DNA of 64,000 nucleotides from DATDIC01 sp963777625 (GTDB lineage: Bacteria > Pseudomonadota > Alphaproteobacteria > Acetobacterales > Acetobacteraceae): assembly GCA_963777625.1 (NCBI GenBank), contig CAVZRO010000006.1:62001-126000 (forward strand), written 5' to 3'. How positions within the stretch are numbered: position 1 is the first letter of the stretch; each line of letters begins with the position of its first letter. Positions 43,295 through 52,504 of the stretch are shown here, one piece after another. The position numbers and the translations under genes are program-made. Under the pieces are notes generated by a model that saw only the letters and a list, made by a program, of their open reading frames with translations, was not told the DNA's origin and ran no database searches.

Positions 43295-44211
43295 TGCCGG
43301 TTCTCCTGCGCGTTCAGCAGATGAATGAACACGTCATCGAGCCGTGCCGGAACTTCCTGCCAGGCGAGCCCGGACGCGCCGCCGGTATCGGCGACCGCGA
43401 CTTCCAGCGCCGCGCGATCCCGGCCGACCGCGCGCAAGGTGCGCCCGAACACGGCCGCGCTCTCGACGCCCGGCTGCCCACGCAACCGCCGCGCCGTGAG
43501 CTCCAGATCGCCGCCACTGCCTTCGAACACCACCAGCCGCGCGTCCTGCACGACCTTCTCGGCGGTGCCCTGGACCACCAACCGGCCGTCCGCGAGATAG
43601 ATGACCCGGTGGCACCGCTCGGCTTCGTCCATGTAGTGGGTGGAAACGAGGACGGTCATGCCCTCGGCCGCCATGTCGTGGATCATGTCCCAGAACTCGC
43701 GGCGTGCCTTCGCATCCACTCCGGCAGTCGGCTCATCCAGCAACAGCAGCTTCGGCTGGTGCAGCACGCAGGCGGCCAGCGACAGCCGCTGTTTCCAGCC
43801 GCCGGACAATTCCCCGGCAAGTTGGGCGGCGCGGTCGGCTAGGCCGATGCGTTCCATCACCTGAGCCACGGCATGCGCGGGTGCCGGCATTTGATACAGG
43901 CTGGCGATGAAACCGAGATTCTCGGCGACCGTCAGGTCCCCGTAGAGACTGAAGCGCTGGGTCATGTAGCCGATACGCAGACGGATCTGCGCGCTCTCGC
44001 GGATCAGGTCGAAGCCGAGGCATGTGCCGCCGCCGCCATCCGCTTTGAGCAGACCGCAGAGCAGACGGATGGTGGTGGTCTTGCCGCTGCCGTTGCCGCC
44101 GAGGAACCCGCAGATCTGGCCCTCCGGCAGCTGAAGGTCGAGGCCGTCGACCACGAGCCGTGAGCCGAAGCTCTTGCGCAGCCCGTGCACGTCGATCGCC
44201 AGCGCGGTCAC
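43291..44211 (-). CDS. ABC exporter ATP-binding protein (YbhF/CcmA-like)
   Basis: A 306-residue single-domain ATPase: IDVHGLRKSFGSRLVVDGLDLQLPEGQICGFLGGNGSGKTTTIRLLCGLL (Walker A), GYMTQRFSLYGDLTVAENLGF (Q-loop), LSGGWKQRLSLAACVLHQPKLLLLDEPTAGVDAKAR (signature and Walker B), VSTHYMDEAERCHRVIYL. About 90 C-terminal residues form the usual accessory domain. GTG 44211 overlaps the HlyD gene stop as GTGA; the longer in-frame extension upstream is HlyD out of frame and is not used. Confidence 0.92.
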   Translation of the reverse strand: MTALAIDVHGLRKSFGSRLVVDGLDLQLPEGQICGFLGGNGSGKTTTIRLLCGLLKADGGGGTCLGFDLIRESAQIRLRIGYMTQRFSLYGDLTVAENLGFIASLYQMPAPAHAVAQVMERIGLADRAAQLAGELSGGWKQRLSLAACVLHQPKLLLLDEPTAGVDAKARREFWDMIHDMAAEGMTVLVSTHYMDEAERCHRVIYLADGRLVVQGTAEKVVQDARLVVFEGSGGDLELTARRLRGQPGVESAAVFGRTLRAVGRDRAALEVAVADTGGASGLAWQEVPARLDDVFIHLLNAQENRQ

Positions 44212-45203
44212 GATGCCTTGGCTCCGGCGGCAAGCAGTCGCACGCTGACCGGCTGACCCGGTTTCAGTGCGCGGCCCTGATCGGCGGTCGGGCGCGCCTC
44301 GATCTGGTATGTGAGCTTGTCGCGGGTCTGTTCGCTGAAGATGACCGGCGGCGTGTATTCCGGCTGCGGCGCAACGAAGGATACGGTCGCGGTCATGCCG
44401 TGCGGGCAGGTGTCGCAGGCGACAGCGACACGCTCGCCGGGATGGATATGCGGCAGTATCGACTCGGCGACGAAGAACCGTACCAGAACGTTGCCGGGCG
44501 GCAACAGAGAAACCACCGGCGCTCCGGCAGCGAGCGTCTCGCCGGGCCAGGCGTATATGTCGGCGACCAGCGCGGGTGCCGGCGCAGCGACGTGCCGTTG
44601 CGCCAGGCGCCACTCGGCTTCGGCCAATTGCGCGCGCATTTCCGCCACGGTGGCTTGCTGTGCCGCGATCTCCTGCGTGCGGCCGGTGGGTGACTGCATC
44701 TGCACGAGCTTCGCTTGCGCGGCCTGCACCCTTGCAACGGCAGAGAGCGCGTTGGCGCGCGCCTGGTCCAACTGCTGGCGTGTACCGGCGGCGGTATGCT
44801 CCAGCGCTTGGGCGCGCTGCAGATCGAGCTGGCTGCGCTCCTGCGTGGCCCGCAGATCGGCGAGGTCCGCCGCCGCCTGAGCAATTTCGGTCTCGCGGCT
44901 GGCGCTCTGAAGATTGCTGAGCTGCGCCTCTGCCTGCGCGAGCTTGGCCGCGGCCTCGTCGCGGGCCGCACGGTCGAACGTATCGTCCTGGGCGAACAGC
45001 GGCTCGCCCGCCTTCACCGTGTCGCCGCGCTGCACCCCGAGCGAGGTGAGCAGCCCCTGCTGAGTGGGAGCGACCTTCACATAATCGGCATCGACGTAAC
45101 CCTGCCAGCTAACCGACGCTGGCGGCACCCTGAACCGCCACCAGACGACCGCACCCGCCGCGGCAAACAGGGCAACGGCGAGCAGTATCTTGCGGCGCAT
45201 CAT
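44208..45203 (-). CDS. HlyD-family periplasmic adaptor protein
   Basis: A 331-residue membrane-fusion protein: one N-terminal helix (ILLAVALFAAAGAVVWWRF), the lipoyl-like half SWQGYVDADYVKVAPTQQGLLTSLGVQRGDTVKAGEPLFAQDD, a long coiled coil (about residues 78-200, rich in AQ and E heptads), and a beta-barrel end. CxxC-like ACDTC occurs in the barrel (AVACDTCPHGMTATVSFVAP), unusual for the family. It bridges the inner-membrane pump to an outer-membrane channel not encoded here. Start at 45203 overlaps the TetR stop (ATGA); 45200 is the alternative. Confidence 0.88.
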   Translation of the reverse strand: MMRRKILLAVALFAAAGAVVWWRFRVPPASVSWQGYVDADYVKVAPTQQGLLTSLGVQRGDTVKAGEPLFAQDDTFDRAARDEAAAKLAQAEAQLSNLQSASRETEIAQAAADLADLRATQERSQLDLQRAQALEHTAAGTRQQLDQARANALSAVARVQAAQAKLVQMQSPTGRTQEIAAQQATVAEMRAQLAEAEWRLAQRHVAAPAPALVADIYAWPGETLAAGAPVVSLLPPGNVLVRFFVAESILPHIHPGERVAVACDTCPHGMTATVSFVAPQPEYTPPVIFSEQTRDKLTYQIEARPTADQGRALKPGQPVSVRLLAAGAKAS

Positions 45204-45838
45204 GGATCGCCCGCCGCGGCGGCGAGGCCGCGCAGAAAGACGTTGACATGCGTCTCGATCACTTTGGCCGGATCGAACCGGATATCGGTGTGGCGGCCGA
45301 GGGACTGTTGCCACAACGCCATTTGCAGCAATGGTCCGGTGAACAGCGGGACCAGGCAATGCGGATCGAGCGGGCGAAACTCGCCACGGGCAATACCACG
45401 GGCAAACACCTGCTCCAGCATCGCCAATCCTCGCTTTGCGACCTCTTCCGCGTAAAGCTGGGCGATGGCCGGGAAGTTGCCGGATTCCGCGAGCACCAGC
45501 TTGGGGATCGCGGTGATATCGGTGGTAAGGAGCTGTTGGGCACGGGCGGCGATGGCCCGCAGCAGGTCGGCGCTCGACCCGGCATGTCCGGCAATCATCG
45601 TTTCTATGGCGTCCAGGTTGGGCACCAGTCGCTGGCGCACCACGGCACGGAACAGATCCTCTTTCGTTGGGAAGTATAGATAGATCGTGCCCTTGCCGAT
45701 GCCGGCGCGCGCCGCGACGTCCTCTAGCCGGGTGGTGGCAAACCCACGCTCGGTGAACAGGGCGAGCGCAGCTTCGACGATTTCGGTCGGACGCGCGTCT
45801 TTTCGGCGGGAGCGGCGTTTTGGGGTCAGGGGCGGCAT
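45200..45838 (-). CDS. TetR-family regulator of the exporter operon
   Basis: A 212-residue regulator with a classic N-terminal HTH: TEIVEAALALFTERGFATTRLEDVAARAGIGKGTIYLYFPTKEDLFRAVV. The C-terminal ligand domain is of the CecR/YbiH-like kind. It is the first gene of TetR-HlyD-ATPase-permease, all coupled, an arrangement matching ybiH-ybhG-ybhF-ybhS/R of enteric bacteria but with one permease. It probably represses the operon through the palindrome 18 bases upstream of its ATG. The divergent thiolase gene lies beyond that site. Confidence 0.9.
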   Translation of the reverse strand: MPPLTPKRRSRRKDARPTEIVEAALALFTERGFATTRLEDVAARAGIGKGTIYLYFPTKEDLFRAVVRQRLVPNLDAIETMIAGHAGSSADLLRAIAARAQQLLTTDITAIPKLVLAESGNFPAIAQLYAEEVAKRGLAMLEQVFARGIARGEFRPLDPHCLVPLFTGPLLQMALWQQSLGRHTDIRFDPAKVIETHVNVFLRGLAAAAGDP

Positions 45839-45855
45839 TCTGCATGGCTCCTTAA

Positions 45856-45877
45856 TTACCGACCAGTCGGTCAGTAA
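45856..45877. promoter_or_regulatory. TetR operator palindrome
   Basis: TTACCGACC and GGTCAGTAA form an inverted repeat (arms match except one base each) around a four-base centre, the shape of TetR-family operators. It lies 18-39 bases upstream of the regulator's start and about 100 bases before the divergent thiolase gene. Autoregulation is the likely role. Confidence 0.75.
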
Positions 45878-45975
45878 GTCAAGAGAGAACCGATGGCCGC
45901 CATGCCAGGACAGGTGCTTTCGCTCGGATGGCTTCGCGCCTACCTTCCTGACGACCCTACAGGGGAGAGCCTGAA

Positions 45976-47148
45976 ATGGATGACATCGTCATCGTCTCCG
46001 CCATCCGCACACCGGTCGGCAGCTTCAACGGGGCGTTCGGCTCGGTGCCGGCCCATGTGCTCGGCACCGCGGCTCTGAAAGCCGCGATGGAACGGGCGAA
46101 CGTGGAACCGGGCGACGTGGACGAAGTCATCATGGGCCAGGTGCTGGCCGCCGGTGAGGGCCAGAATCCCACCCGCCAGGCTGCCCGCGCCGCCGGCCTG
46201 CCGGATTCCAAGACAGCCTTCGGCATCAACCAGGTGTGCGGGTCCGGCCTTCGCGCCGTCGCGCTCGCCGCTCAGCAGATCCGTACCGGCGAGAGCAGCA
46301 TCGTCGCCGCCGGCGGCATGGAAAGCATGAGCCAGTCGCAGCACGCGGCCTATCTGCGCAGCGGCACCAAGATGGGCGGCGTCGAATTCATCGACACCAT
46401 GCTGAAGGATGGCCTGTGGGACGCGTTCCACGGCTACCACATGGGCAGCACGGCGGAGAATGTGGCCCGCAAGTACCAGATCACGCGTGAGGAGCAGGAC
46501 AATTTCGCCCTCGCGTCGCAGAAGAAAGCCTCAGCGGCGCAGAAGTCTGGCCGCTTCAAGGACGAGATCGCACCGGTCACCGTGAAGGGCCGCAAGGGCG
46601 ACACGGTGGTTTCCGATGACGAGTATATCCGCCACGACGCCAGCATAGAAACAATGGCGAAGCTGCGGCCGGCTTTCTCCAAGGACGGCACGGTGACGGC
46701 TGGGAACGCCAGCGGCATTAACGATGGCGGTGCCGCCCTGATCCTGATGACCGCTTCCGAAGCCGCGAAACGGGGCCTCAAGCCGCTGGCGCGCGTCGCC
46801 GCGTTTGCCACCGCCGGGGTAGATCCGGCGATGATGGGCACCGGCCCGATCCCGTCCACCCGCAAGGCGTTGAGCCGCGCTGGCTGGAAAGCCACCGATC
46901 TCGATCTTATCGAGGCCAACGAAGCGTTCGCCGCTCAGGCGATCGCGGTGAACAAGGATCTCGGCTGGGACACCGCGAAAGTGAACGTCAATGGCGGCGC
47001 CATCGCCATCGGCCATCCGATCGGCGCATCCGGCGCGCGCGTGCTGACGACGTTGCTGCACGAGATGCAGAAGCGTGACGCGAAGAAGGGTTTGGCGACG
47101 CTGTGCATCGGCGGCGGCATGGGCGTCGCCATGTGCCTGGAACGCTAG
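45976..47148 (+). CDS. Acetyl-CoA acetyltransferase (thiolase)
   Basis: A 390-residue biosynthetic-type thiolase, condensing two acetyl-CoA to acetoacetyl-CoA, or the reverse. Catalytic residues are visible: C88 in INQVCGSGLRAV, H347 in GGAIAIGHPIGASG and C377 in LCIGGGMGVAM. The MDDIVIVSAIRTPVGSFNGAF start and length are normal for PhaA/AtoB. It begins a three-gene run with MaoC and creatininase genes spaced 9-10 bases apart. PhaB/PhaC are not beside it, so polyhydroxyalkanoate synthesis is only one possibility. Confidence 0.93.
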   Translation: MDDIVIVSAIRTPVGSFNGAFGSVPAHVLGTAALKAAMERANVEPGDVDEVIMGQVLAAGEGQNPTRQAARAAGLPDSKTAFGINQVCGSGLRAVALAAQQIRTGESSIVAAGGMESMSQSQHAAYLRSGTKMGGVEFIDTMLKDGLWDAFHGYHMGSTAENVARKYQITREEQDNFALASQKKASAAQKSGRFKDEIAPVTVKGRKGDTVVSDDEYIRHDASIETMAKLRPAFSKDGTVTAGNASGINDGGAALILMTASEAAKRGLKPLARVAAFATAGVDPAMMGTGPIPSTRKALSRAGWKATDLDLIEANEAFAAQAIAVNKDLGWDTAKVNVNGGAIAIGHPIGASGARVLTTLLHEMQKRDAKKGLATLCIGGGMGVAMCLER

Positions 47149-47157
47149 CACCCCATC

Positions 47158-47613
47158 ATGGCCGGCCTGTTTTTCGAGCAGTTCCACGAAGGCCAGGTCT
47201 TCGAGCACGCGCTGTCACGCACGGTGACCGAGATGGACAACGTGCTGTTCAGCTCGCTCACGATGAATCCGCAACCGCTGCACCTGGACGCGGAATTCGC
47301 CAGGAGCACCGAGTTCGGTCGGCCGCTGGTGAACAGCCTGTTCACCCTCGGGCTGCTGATCGGCATGACGGTTGGGGAGACCACGCTGGGCACCACCATC
47401 GCCAATCTCGGCATGAGCAAGGTGGAGTTTCCAAAGCCGGTATTTCACGGCGACACGATCCGGGCTCGCTCCGTCGTGCGCTCGGTGCGTGCCAGCCGGT
47501 CTCGCCCGAATGCCGGCGTGGTGGAGTTCGAACACGAGGCGATCAATCAGCGCGGCGAGATCGTCGCTACCTGCCTGCGCGCGGCACTCATGAAGCGGCG
47601 GCCGCAAGGGTAA
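47158..47613 (+). CDS. MaoC-family hotdog dehydratase
   Basis: A 151-residue protein of the R-specific enoyl-CoA hydratase / MaoC group: FFEQFHEGQVFEHALSRTVTEMDNVLFSSLTMNPQPLHLDAEFARSTEFGRPLVNSLFTLGLLIGMTVGETTLGTTIANLGMSKVEFPKPVFHGDTIRA. The catalytic aspartate/histidine pair is probably in NPQPLHLD. It resembles mesaconyl-CoA hydratase relatives. Nine bases downstream of the thiolase gene, so acyl-CoA metabolism is likely for both. Confidence 0.88.
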   Translation: MAGLFFEQFHEGQVFEHALSRTVTEMDNVLFSSLTMNPQPLHLDAEFARSTEFGRPLVNSLFTLGLLIGMTVGETTLGTTIANLGMSKVEFPKPVFHGDTIRARSVVRSVRASRSRPNAGVVEFEHEAINQRGEIVATCLRAALMKRRPQG

Positions 47614-47623
47614 AGGAGACGAC

Positions 47624-48424
47624 ATGGTGAAAGTCCGGATGAGCGAACTCACCGGCGGTGAGGCGCGCGAGGAGTTGGCGCGCAACCCGGTGATCCTGCT
47701 GCCGATGGGCAGCCATGAGGACCAGGGCCCGCACGCGCCGATGGGTGACTGGATGCTGGCCGATGCGATCGCCGAACGGATCGCCGCCCGTGCCACCGAA
47801 CGCGGCACCCGCACGCTGATGGCGCCAAGTCTGCCGTTCGGCGGCGCCGATTATTTCGGCTCCATGCCGGGCGGCATTGCGCTGGGCCAGGCTACACTGC
47901 GGGCGGTGATCTCCGACATGCTGGCCTGCCTCATCCGGCACGAGCTGACGCGGCTGGTGGTGATCAACGGGCATGGCGGCAACGTGCAGGCGATCCACGA
48001 CGCCACGCATCCGATCTGGGTCGAGCGTAAAATCCTGGTCCCGAGTCTGTATCTTTGGCGGATCGGCTATTCGCTGCTGCCGGGCATCGTGGGCCCGGAG
48101 AAAGCCGCGCGTGTGTCCGGCCATGGTGCCGATCCGCTGACCAGCATCGGGCTGCACTTGTTCCCCAATCTGATGCGCCCCGACCTGGTTCCCGCGCCGC
48201 TGCCGCAGCAGGAACTCATGGGAATGCAGCTCACGGCGTTCGGCGTGGGCCGGTTCGAAGGCGCGGAAGTCGCTCTTCCGGTCGAGTACCACGAGGTTGC
48301 GCCGGACGGCGTGCGCGGCGGTGACCCCAACCTGTCGTCCGCAACGACGGGCGCCGCCCTGGTGGAGCAGCTTACCGAGATCGGCGCCCGTTTCGTCCGG
48401 AACTTCGCTGCCCAGACCGGCTGA
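47624..48424 (+). CDS. Creatininase-family amidohydrolase
   Basis: A 266-residue protein: NPVILLPMGSHEDQGPHAPMGDWMLADAIAERIAAR gives the first metal ligands (E, H, D in SHEDQGPHAPMGD). PSLPFGGADYFGSMPGGIALG follows, then LVVINGHGGNVQAIHD with the third histidine. The family is zinc-dependent and includes creatinine amidohydrolase and mycofactocin-related peptidases. It hydrolyses cyclic amides or related bonds. Third gene of the thiolase run, ten bases after MaoC; the real substrate is not deducible. Confidence 0.87.
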   Translation: MVKVRMSELTGGEAREELARNPVILLPMGSHEDQGPHAPMGDWMLADAIAERIAARATERGTRTLMAPSLPFGGADYFGSMPGGIALGQATLRAVISDMLACLIRHELTRLVVINGHGGNVQAIHDATHPIWVERKILVPSLYLWRIGYSLLPGIVGPEKAARVSGHGADPLTSIGLHLFPNLMRPDLVPAPLPQQELMGMQLTAFGVGRFEGAEVALPVEYHEVAPDGVRGGDPNLSSATTGAALVEQLTEIGARFVRNFAAQTG

Positions 48425-48433
48425 TCCGCGTGA

Positions 48434-50674
48434 TCAGGGTTCCGCCGAGCCGATCAGATAGATCGGGCTCGACCAGGCCTGGTGCCCGTCCGCCTGGGTG
48501 ACGCGCGCGTAGACCGGAAGATCCCGGGGGCCGGAATATGGCACAGGCTGGCGTAGTGTCAGCCGATACGGCAGTTGCTCGGGAAGCCGGAACAGCCTGA
48601 TGCGCCGCCCCAGGCCACCGGCCGGCAGCACGATATCGTCGCACCCTATGTCGGCCAGCGGGAACCGCCCGCCGCCGTGGTTGGTCTCCAGCAGGATCTC
48701 GCCAGCATGTGCATCCTGCATCCACAAATCGATACCCGCCATGTTGCCGGTCGTGACCGAGCGCCATGTCAGGGCCTTGCCAGCGACGGGCTCCTCCAAC
48801 GGGTTTTCTGGGTTGAGGAAATTCACCGGGGCGGCTTGTGAAAACTGGTTGCCTTCGATGCGAAGCGCGCCACGCCACAACACCTCACGCCCACGCCCGC
48901 GATACTCGGCGCCTTCCCACATGACGCGAATTCGGCGGCTCGGCGCGTCATGGTTGGGTGACCGGACTGTGTGTACCAGCTCCTTGCCGTAGAAAACGTC
49001 GATGCGTTCGAGCGGGGCATGGCCGATCGCGTCAATCTCCAGCTCCATGCTCTGATCGCCGGGCCGAATGATGTCGCCCATATGCACCAACGTTACCGCG
49101 CTGGTTGCCGTCGGTCCCAATGCCGGATCCTCGTCGTATAGCAGCACCGGAGCAGCGAACCGGCCGGTCACGGACAAAAACAGGCGCGTGCCGGTGGTGC
49201 CGTAATGATGGCGTTGCCGCAGCGCGGTGAACAGCGCCGCCCGACTCAGCTCCGGCATCAGGTAGCAAGTAAGGCCGCCGATGGCGCCGAAATGCGAAGC
49301 GCCTGGACGCGTCGCACCCGGGCGACCTTTATGATCGTCGCTATGGCACACCACGCCAACGCGATAGCCGCAATCGAACGCGTCGTGCAGCAGCCATTCG
49401 AAGGTGCCCCAGGTCGAGTGCACCTCCACCGCGCGTTCCAGCCGCCCGTCATGCGCCATGCGGATATCGGCGTAACGCCCTCCGACATGTGCGATCACCA
49501 CCGCGTTTTCACCGGCGAGGGCGCGGAACAGATCGGCGGTGGTGAAACAATCGGGGACCCCGCCGGATTCGGGGATGAGGATGCGGGATGAGTGTCGGAT
49601 CGGCCGGTCTTCGGCAAAGAAGAACACGTTGCGGTCGCCGCCCATCCCGGTGTTACCGGACCATTCGTAGCCGGGAACGGTGATGAAGCGTCCGGGTTCG
49701 TTGAAACGTTCGGTCAGCCGGTTCAGGTCGTTCCAGAAGATATCCGTCATCTGGAAATCATTGCCCTGGTGGCCGGCCATATCCACGAACGCGGCATCGC
49801 GGGCGTAGCGGAAATAGGCTTCCGCGCTGCCCGCCCCGATCGTTTCCGCGCTCTGCCCGTGCAGATCCCCCCAGAAATGGCGAACCAGAGTCTGCGATGT
49901 CACGCGCATCGGGTTGGACCGGGAGAGTTCCATGCCGTTGGCATCATGCACGGACAACACCAGATCGCCGGGCTCGGGGACCGAAAGCCCTTCAATCACC
50001 ACGCGACCGTTGTCGGGCAGCACTGTTGCCGGCAGGCCGGCAACCGGCTGCGAAGCCGTCAGCGCCAGATGCTGGTTCGTGTTTGGTGTCGGGTTCCCCC
50101 AGCGGTCTTCCGCGATGATTGCCAGCCGGAATTTCCCGTTCACTGGCATTAGAGTGGGCAGCACGGCGCGCCACCCGACCGCCTGTCCAGGCACCAGCGC
50201 GATTGTTGGGGCGGCAACTTCGCAGAACTCGTAAGTCGCGAACGCATCCACGCTGACCTTGAAGGGAAATTGCTCCTCGCAGTTGGTCTGCAACCGCATT
50301 CCGGGCGAGCCGCCGCGGCGATCCCCCAACGTCACGCTGATGCGGTCGCCTTCACGCAGGAAGCCGCGCACCACGCGGATGAAGATGGTGTTGGCGTACG
50401 GCCGAATGTTGGCGAGCGTGAACCTGGTTTCCAGGACCGCCCCGTTGCTGGCTTCCACGGAGACGTAATTTGCCTCCGCCGGACGGTCGAACTGCGGCTT
50501 CGCCATGTCCGAGGTGGTTCGCCAGGAAATCTTCAGATGCCCGGTATCGTCGATGCCGAACCGCCCGGCAGTGTACACCAGGGTCAGCGACGCGTGCGAC
50601 CCGGCCACGAACGGCCCCTCGTCCAACAGTTCCACCGCGCCCATCTCATGCGCGCGGTACCGGGTGAACGGCAT
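48434..50674 (-). CDS. DUF3604 protein
   Basis: A 746-residue protein. An N-terminal beta domain (to about 260) is followed by a PHP-like metallohydrolase core: FWGDLHGQSAETIGAGSAEAYFRYARDAAFVDMAGHQGNDFQMTDIFWNDL, VPGYEWSGNTGMGGDRNVFFF, VVIAHVGGRYADIR, VEVHSTWGTFEW and VVCHSDDHKGRPGA. The histidine- and aspartate-rich motifs mark a metal-dependent phosphoesterase or sugar hydrolase type. Its start overlaps the TRAP DctM stop (TGATG), so it is translationally tied to an uptake system and presumably acts on the imported compound. No signal peptide is seen. Confidence 0.85.
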   Translation of the reverse strand: MPFTRYRAHEMGAVELLDEGPFVAGSHASLTLVYTAGRFGIDDTGHLKISWRTTSDMAKPQFDRPAEANYVSVEASNGAVLETRFTLANIRPYANTIFIRVVRGFLREGDRISVTLGDRRGGSPGMRLQTNCEEQFPFKVSVDAFATYEFCEVAAPTIALVPGQAVGWRAVLPTLMPVNGKFRLAIIAEDRWGNPTPNTNQHLALTASQPVAGLPATVLPDNGRVVIEGLSVPEPGDLVLSVHDANGMELSRSNPMRVTSQTLVRHFWGDLHGQSAETIGAGSAEAYFRYARDAAFVDMAGHQGNDFQMTDIFWNDLNRLTERFNEPGRFITVPGYEWSGNTGMGGDRNVFFFAEDRPIRHSSRILIPESGGVPDCFTTADLFRALAGENAVVIAHVGGRYADIRMAHDGRLERAVEVHSTWGTFEWLLHDAFDCGYRVGVVCHSDDHKGRPGATRPGASHFGAIGGLTCYLMPELSRAALFTALRQRHHYGTTGTRLFLSVTGRFAAPVLLYDEDPALGPTATSAVTLVHMGDIIRPGDQSMELEIDAIGHAPLERIDVFYGKELVHTVRSPNHDAPSRRIRVMWEGAEYRGRGREVLWRGALRIEGNQFSQAAPVNFLNPENPLEEPVAGKALTWRSVTTGNMAGIDLWMQDAHAGEILLETNHGGGRFPLADIGCDDIVLPAGGLGRRIRLFRLPEQLPYRLTLRQPVPYSGPRDLPVYARVTQADGHQAWSSPIYLIGSAEP

Positions 50675-51972
50675 CAGTGCATTCCCATGTGACTGGGGAG
50701 GAACAGCGTAAGCTGCGGGAAGAAATAGAGCGCGTAGATCATGACCAGCTCGATCGCGATAAAGGGCAGAATGCTGACCATCATACGGGTAAGCGGAATG
50801 CCGGAAATCGCCGATACGGTCACCAGGTTGAGACCAGCCGGCGGATGGATCTGCGCCATCTCCTGGTTTACCGCGACCATGACGCCGAACTGCACCGGAT
50901 CGAGTCCGATCGCCTTGGCGATGGGAAAGAAGATCGGAATGGTCAGGATGGTCAACGCGCCGGATTCCAGGAATGTGCCCATGATCAGGTCGGCGATGAC
51001 AATGCCGGTGAACACCAGCAGTGGGCCGCCCTGGATGCCGCCCACCATCGTCGCCAGCGTCTGCGGAAGCTGCAGCAGCGCGCTATAGCGGGCGAACACG
51101 GAGCCGGTGCCGAATATCATCAGCAGCATCGCGGAGGTCAGTGCTGCCGCCATGACGGCACGGGCGATCTTGCGCAGGGTCAGCCGGCGGCGCGCCAGGC
51201 CGAGCACCAGCACATAGACCGCCGCAACCGCCCCGGTCTCGGTCGGCGTGACCAGGCCGAAATAGATCGAGCCGATGATGAACACGGGCAGTATCACGAC
51301 CGGGATTGCCTGCTTGAGCGCGGCGATCCGCTCGTTCCAGGAATAGCTGCGGCGGGGCGCGGCGGCACGCGGCAATGCCATGACATACAGTGAAAACGCT
51401 ACGGCCAGCAGCAGACCGGGGATGACCGTCGCGATGAACAGGCTGCCGATCGAGGTCTGCGTGATGACGCCGTAGATGATCAGCGGAATCGAAGGTGGCA
51501 GCAATATCCCCAGTGTCCCGCCGCCGGCGACCAGCGAGCCGCGCACCTTTTCGGGATAGCCCTCGCGCGCCAGCGCCGGCAGGGCGATGAGGCCGACCGT
51601 TACCGCCGTCACCGGACTGGACCCGGTAATCCCGGCAAAGATCGCGCAGGTGAGCACCACGGCAACGCCGAGCCCGTTGCGGGTGGGTCCGACCCAGACC
51701 TTGGCGAAGTCGAACAGGTCGTCGCCGACCTCGGCGGCCTGCACCAGCATCGCCGCCAGCACGAACAGCGGTATGGTGACCAGCTCGAAGCTGTCCAGGC
51801 TTTGCCACAGGAACGAGGTGAAATCCACCATCGCCTGCGACAGCCCGAACACGAGCGCCAGCCCGCCGATCGACGCCAGTCCGATCGAAACGAAGATCGG
51901 GATGCCGATGCCCATCAGCGCGAACATCACCAGCGCGATAAGCAGAACCTGGGATTCAGCGCCGAACGGCAT
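50674..51972 (-). CDS. TRAP transporter large permease, DctM family
   Basis: A 432-residue protein of about 12 helices: FVSIGLASIGGLALVFGLSQAMVDFTSFLWQSLDSFELVTIPLFVLAAMLVQAAEVGDDLFDFAKVWVG, GITGSSPVTAVTVGLIALPALAREGYPEKVRGSLVAGGGTLGILLPPSIPLIIYGVITQTSIGSLF, and NQEMAQIHPPAGLNLVTVSAISGIPL. It carries the substrate with sodium. It overlaps DctQ by 17 bases and DUF3604 by one. Confidence 0.93.
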   Translation of the reverse strand: MPFGAESQVLLIALVMFALMGIGIPIFVSIGLASIGGLALVFGLSQAMVDFTSFLWQSLDSFELVTIPLFVLAAMLVQAAEVGDDLFDFAKVWVGPTRNGLGVAVVLTCAIFAGITGSSPVTAVTVGLIALPALAREGYPEKVRGSLVAGGGTLGILLPPSIPLIIYGVITQTSIGSLFIATVIPGLLLAVAFSLYVMALPRAAAPRRSYSWNERIAALKQAIPVVILPVFIIGSIYFGLVTPTETGAVAAVYVLVLGLARRRLTLRKIARAVMAAALTSAMLLMIFGTGSVFARYSALLQLPQTLATMVGGIQGGPLLVFTGIVIADLIMGTFLESGALTILTIPIFFPIAKAIGLDPVQFGVMVAVNQEMAQIHPPAGLNLVTVSAISGIPLTRMMVSILPFIAIELVMIYALYFFPQLTLFLPSHMGMH

Positions 51973-52504
51973 CGTGCAGCCGGGCGATTCGAGGATCCAG
52001 GATGTGCGCGACGCCTTGCAAGCCGATGACCAAGCCGCCGAGCGGAAACGCGAGCTGGGGCCAGGCCTGCGGCACCGCGAGCAGCGTGTCCGACTGTAGA
52101 TCCTGCACGTAGCTGCCCCAGGCCTGGTTCCAGCCGGCTACAAGCAGCACCACGCCAAACGCAAATTCACAGCACCCGGACAGGCGGCCCAGCCAGCGTT
52201 CCAGGTGGGGAAAGCGATCCGCCAGCAGACTTACGCGAAAATGGTGGCCGGTCTTCAGTGCGTAGCCGCTGGACGCGAACACGATCATGATGATCGCGTA
52301 TCCGGTGGTTTCAAACACCCAGGTCGGTGGTGCGCGAAGCTGGTCCATCACCACCTCGAACACCACCGGCAATGGCAGGATCAGCAGCAGTATGGCGCCG
52401 AACACCGCGGCCACGCGCGCGAGCAATGTCAGCCCGGCAGCGATGCGCTCCGAACCCGATCCGGTGGCAGCTTCGGGGCAGAGCGCGGCATCATTGGCTG
52501 GCAC
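51956..52504 (-). CDS. TRAP transporter small permease, DctQ family
   Basis: A 182-residue four-helix protein: a leading helix (LARVAAVFGAILLLILPLPVVFEVVMDQLRAPPTWVFETTGYAIIMIVFASSGYALKTGHHFRVSLLADRFPHLERWLGRL), then two more helices. It works with DctM in the membrane. It overlaps DctM by 17 bases and DctP by 14. Confidence 0.88.
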   Translation of the reverse strand: MPANDAALCPEAATGSGSERIAAGLTLLARVAAVFGAILLLILPLPVVFEVVMDQLRAPPTWVFETTGYAIIMIVFASSGYALKTGHHFRVSLLADRFPHLERWLGRLSGCCEFAFGVVLLVAGWNQAWGSYVQDLQSDTLLAVPQAWPQLAFPLGGLVIGLQGVAHILDPRIARLHDAVRR

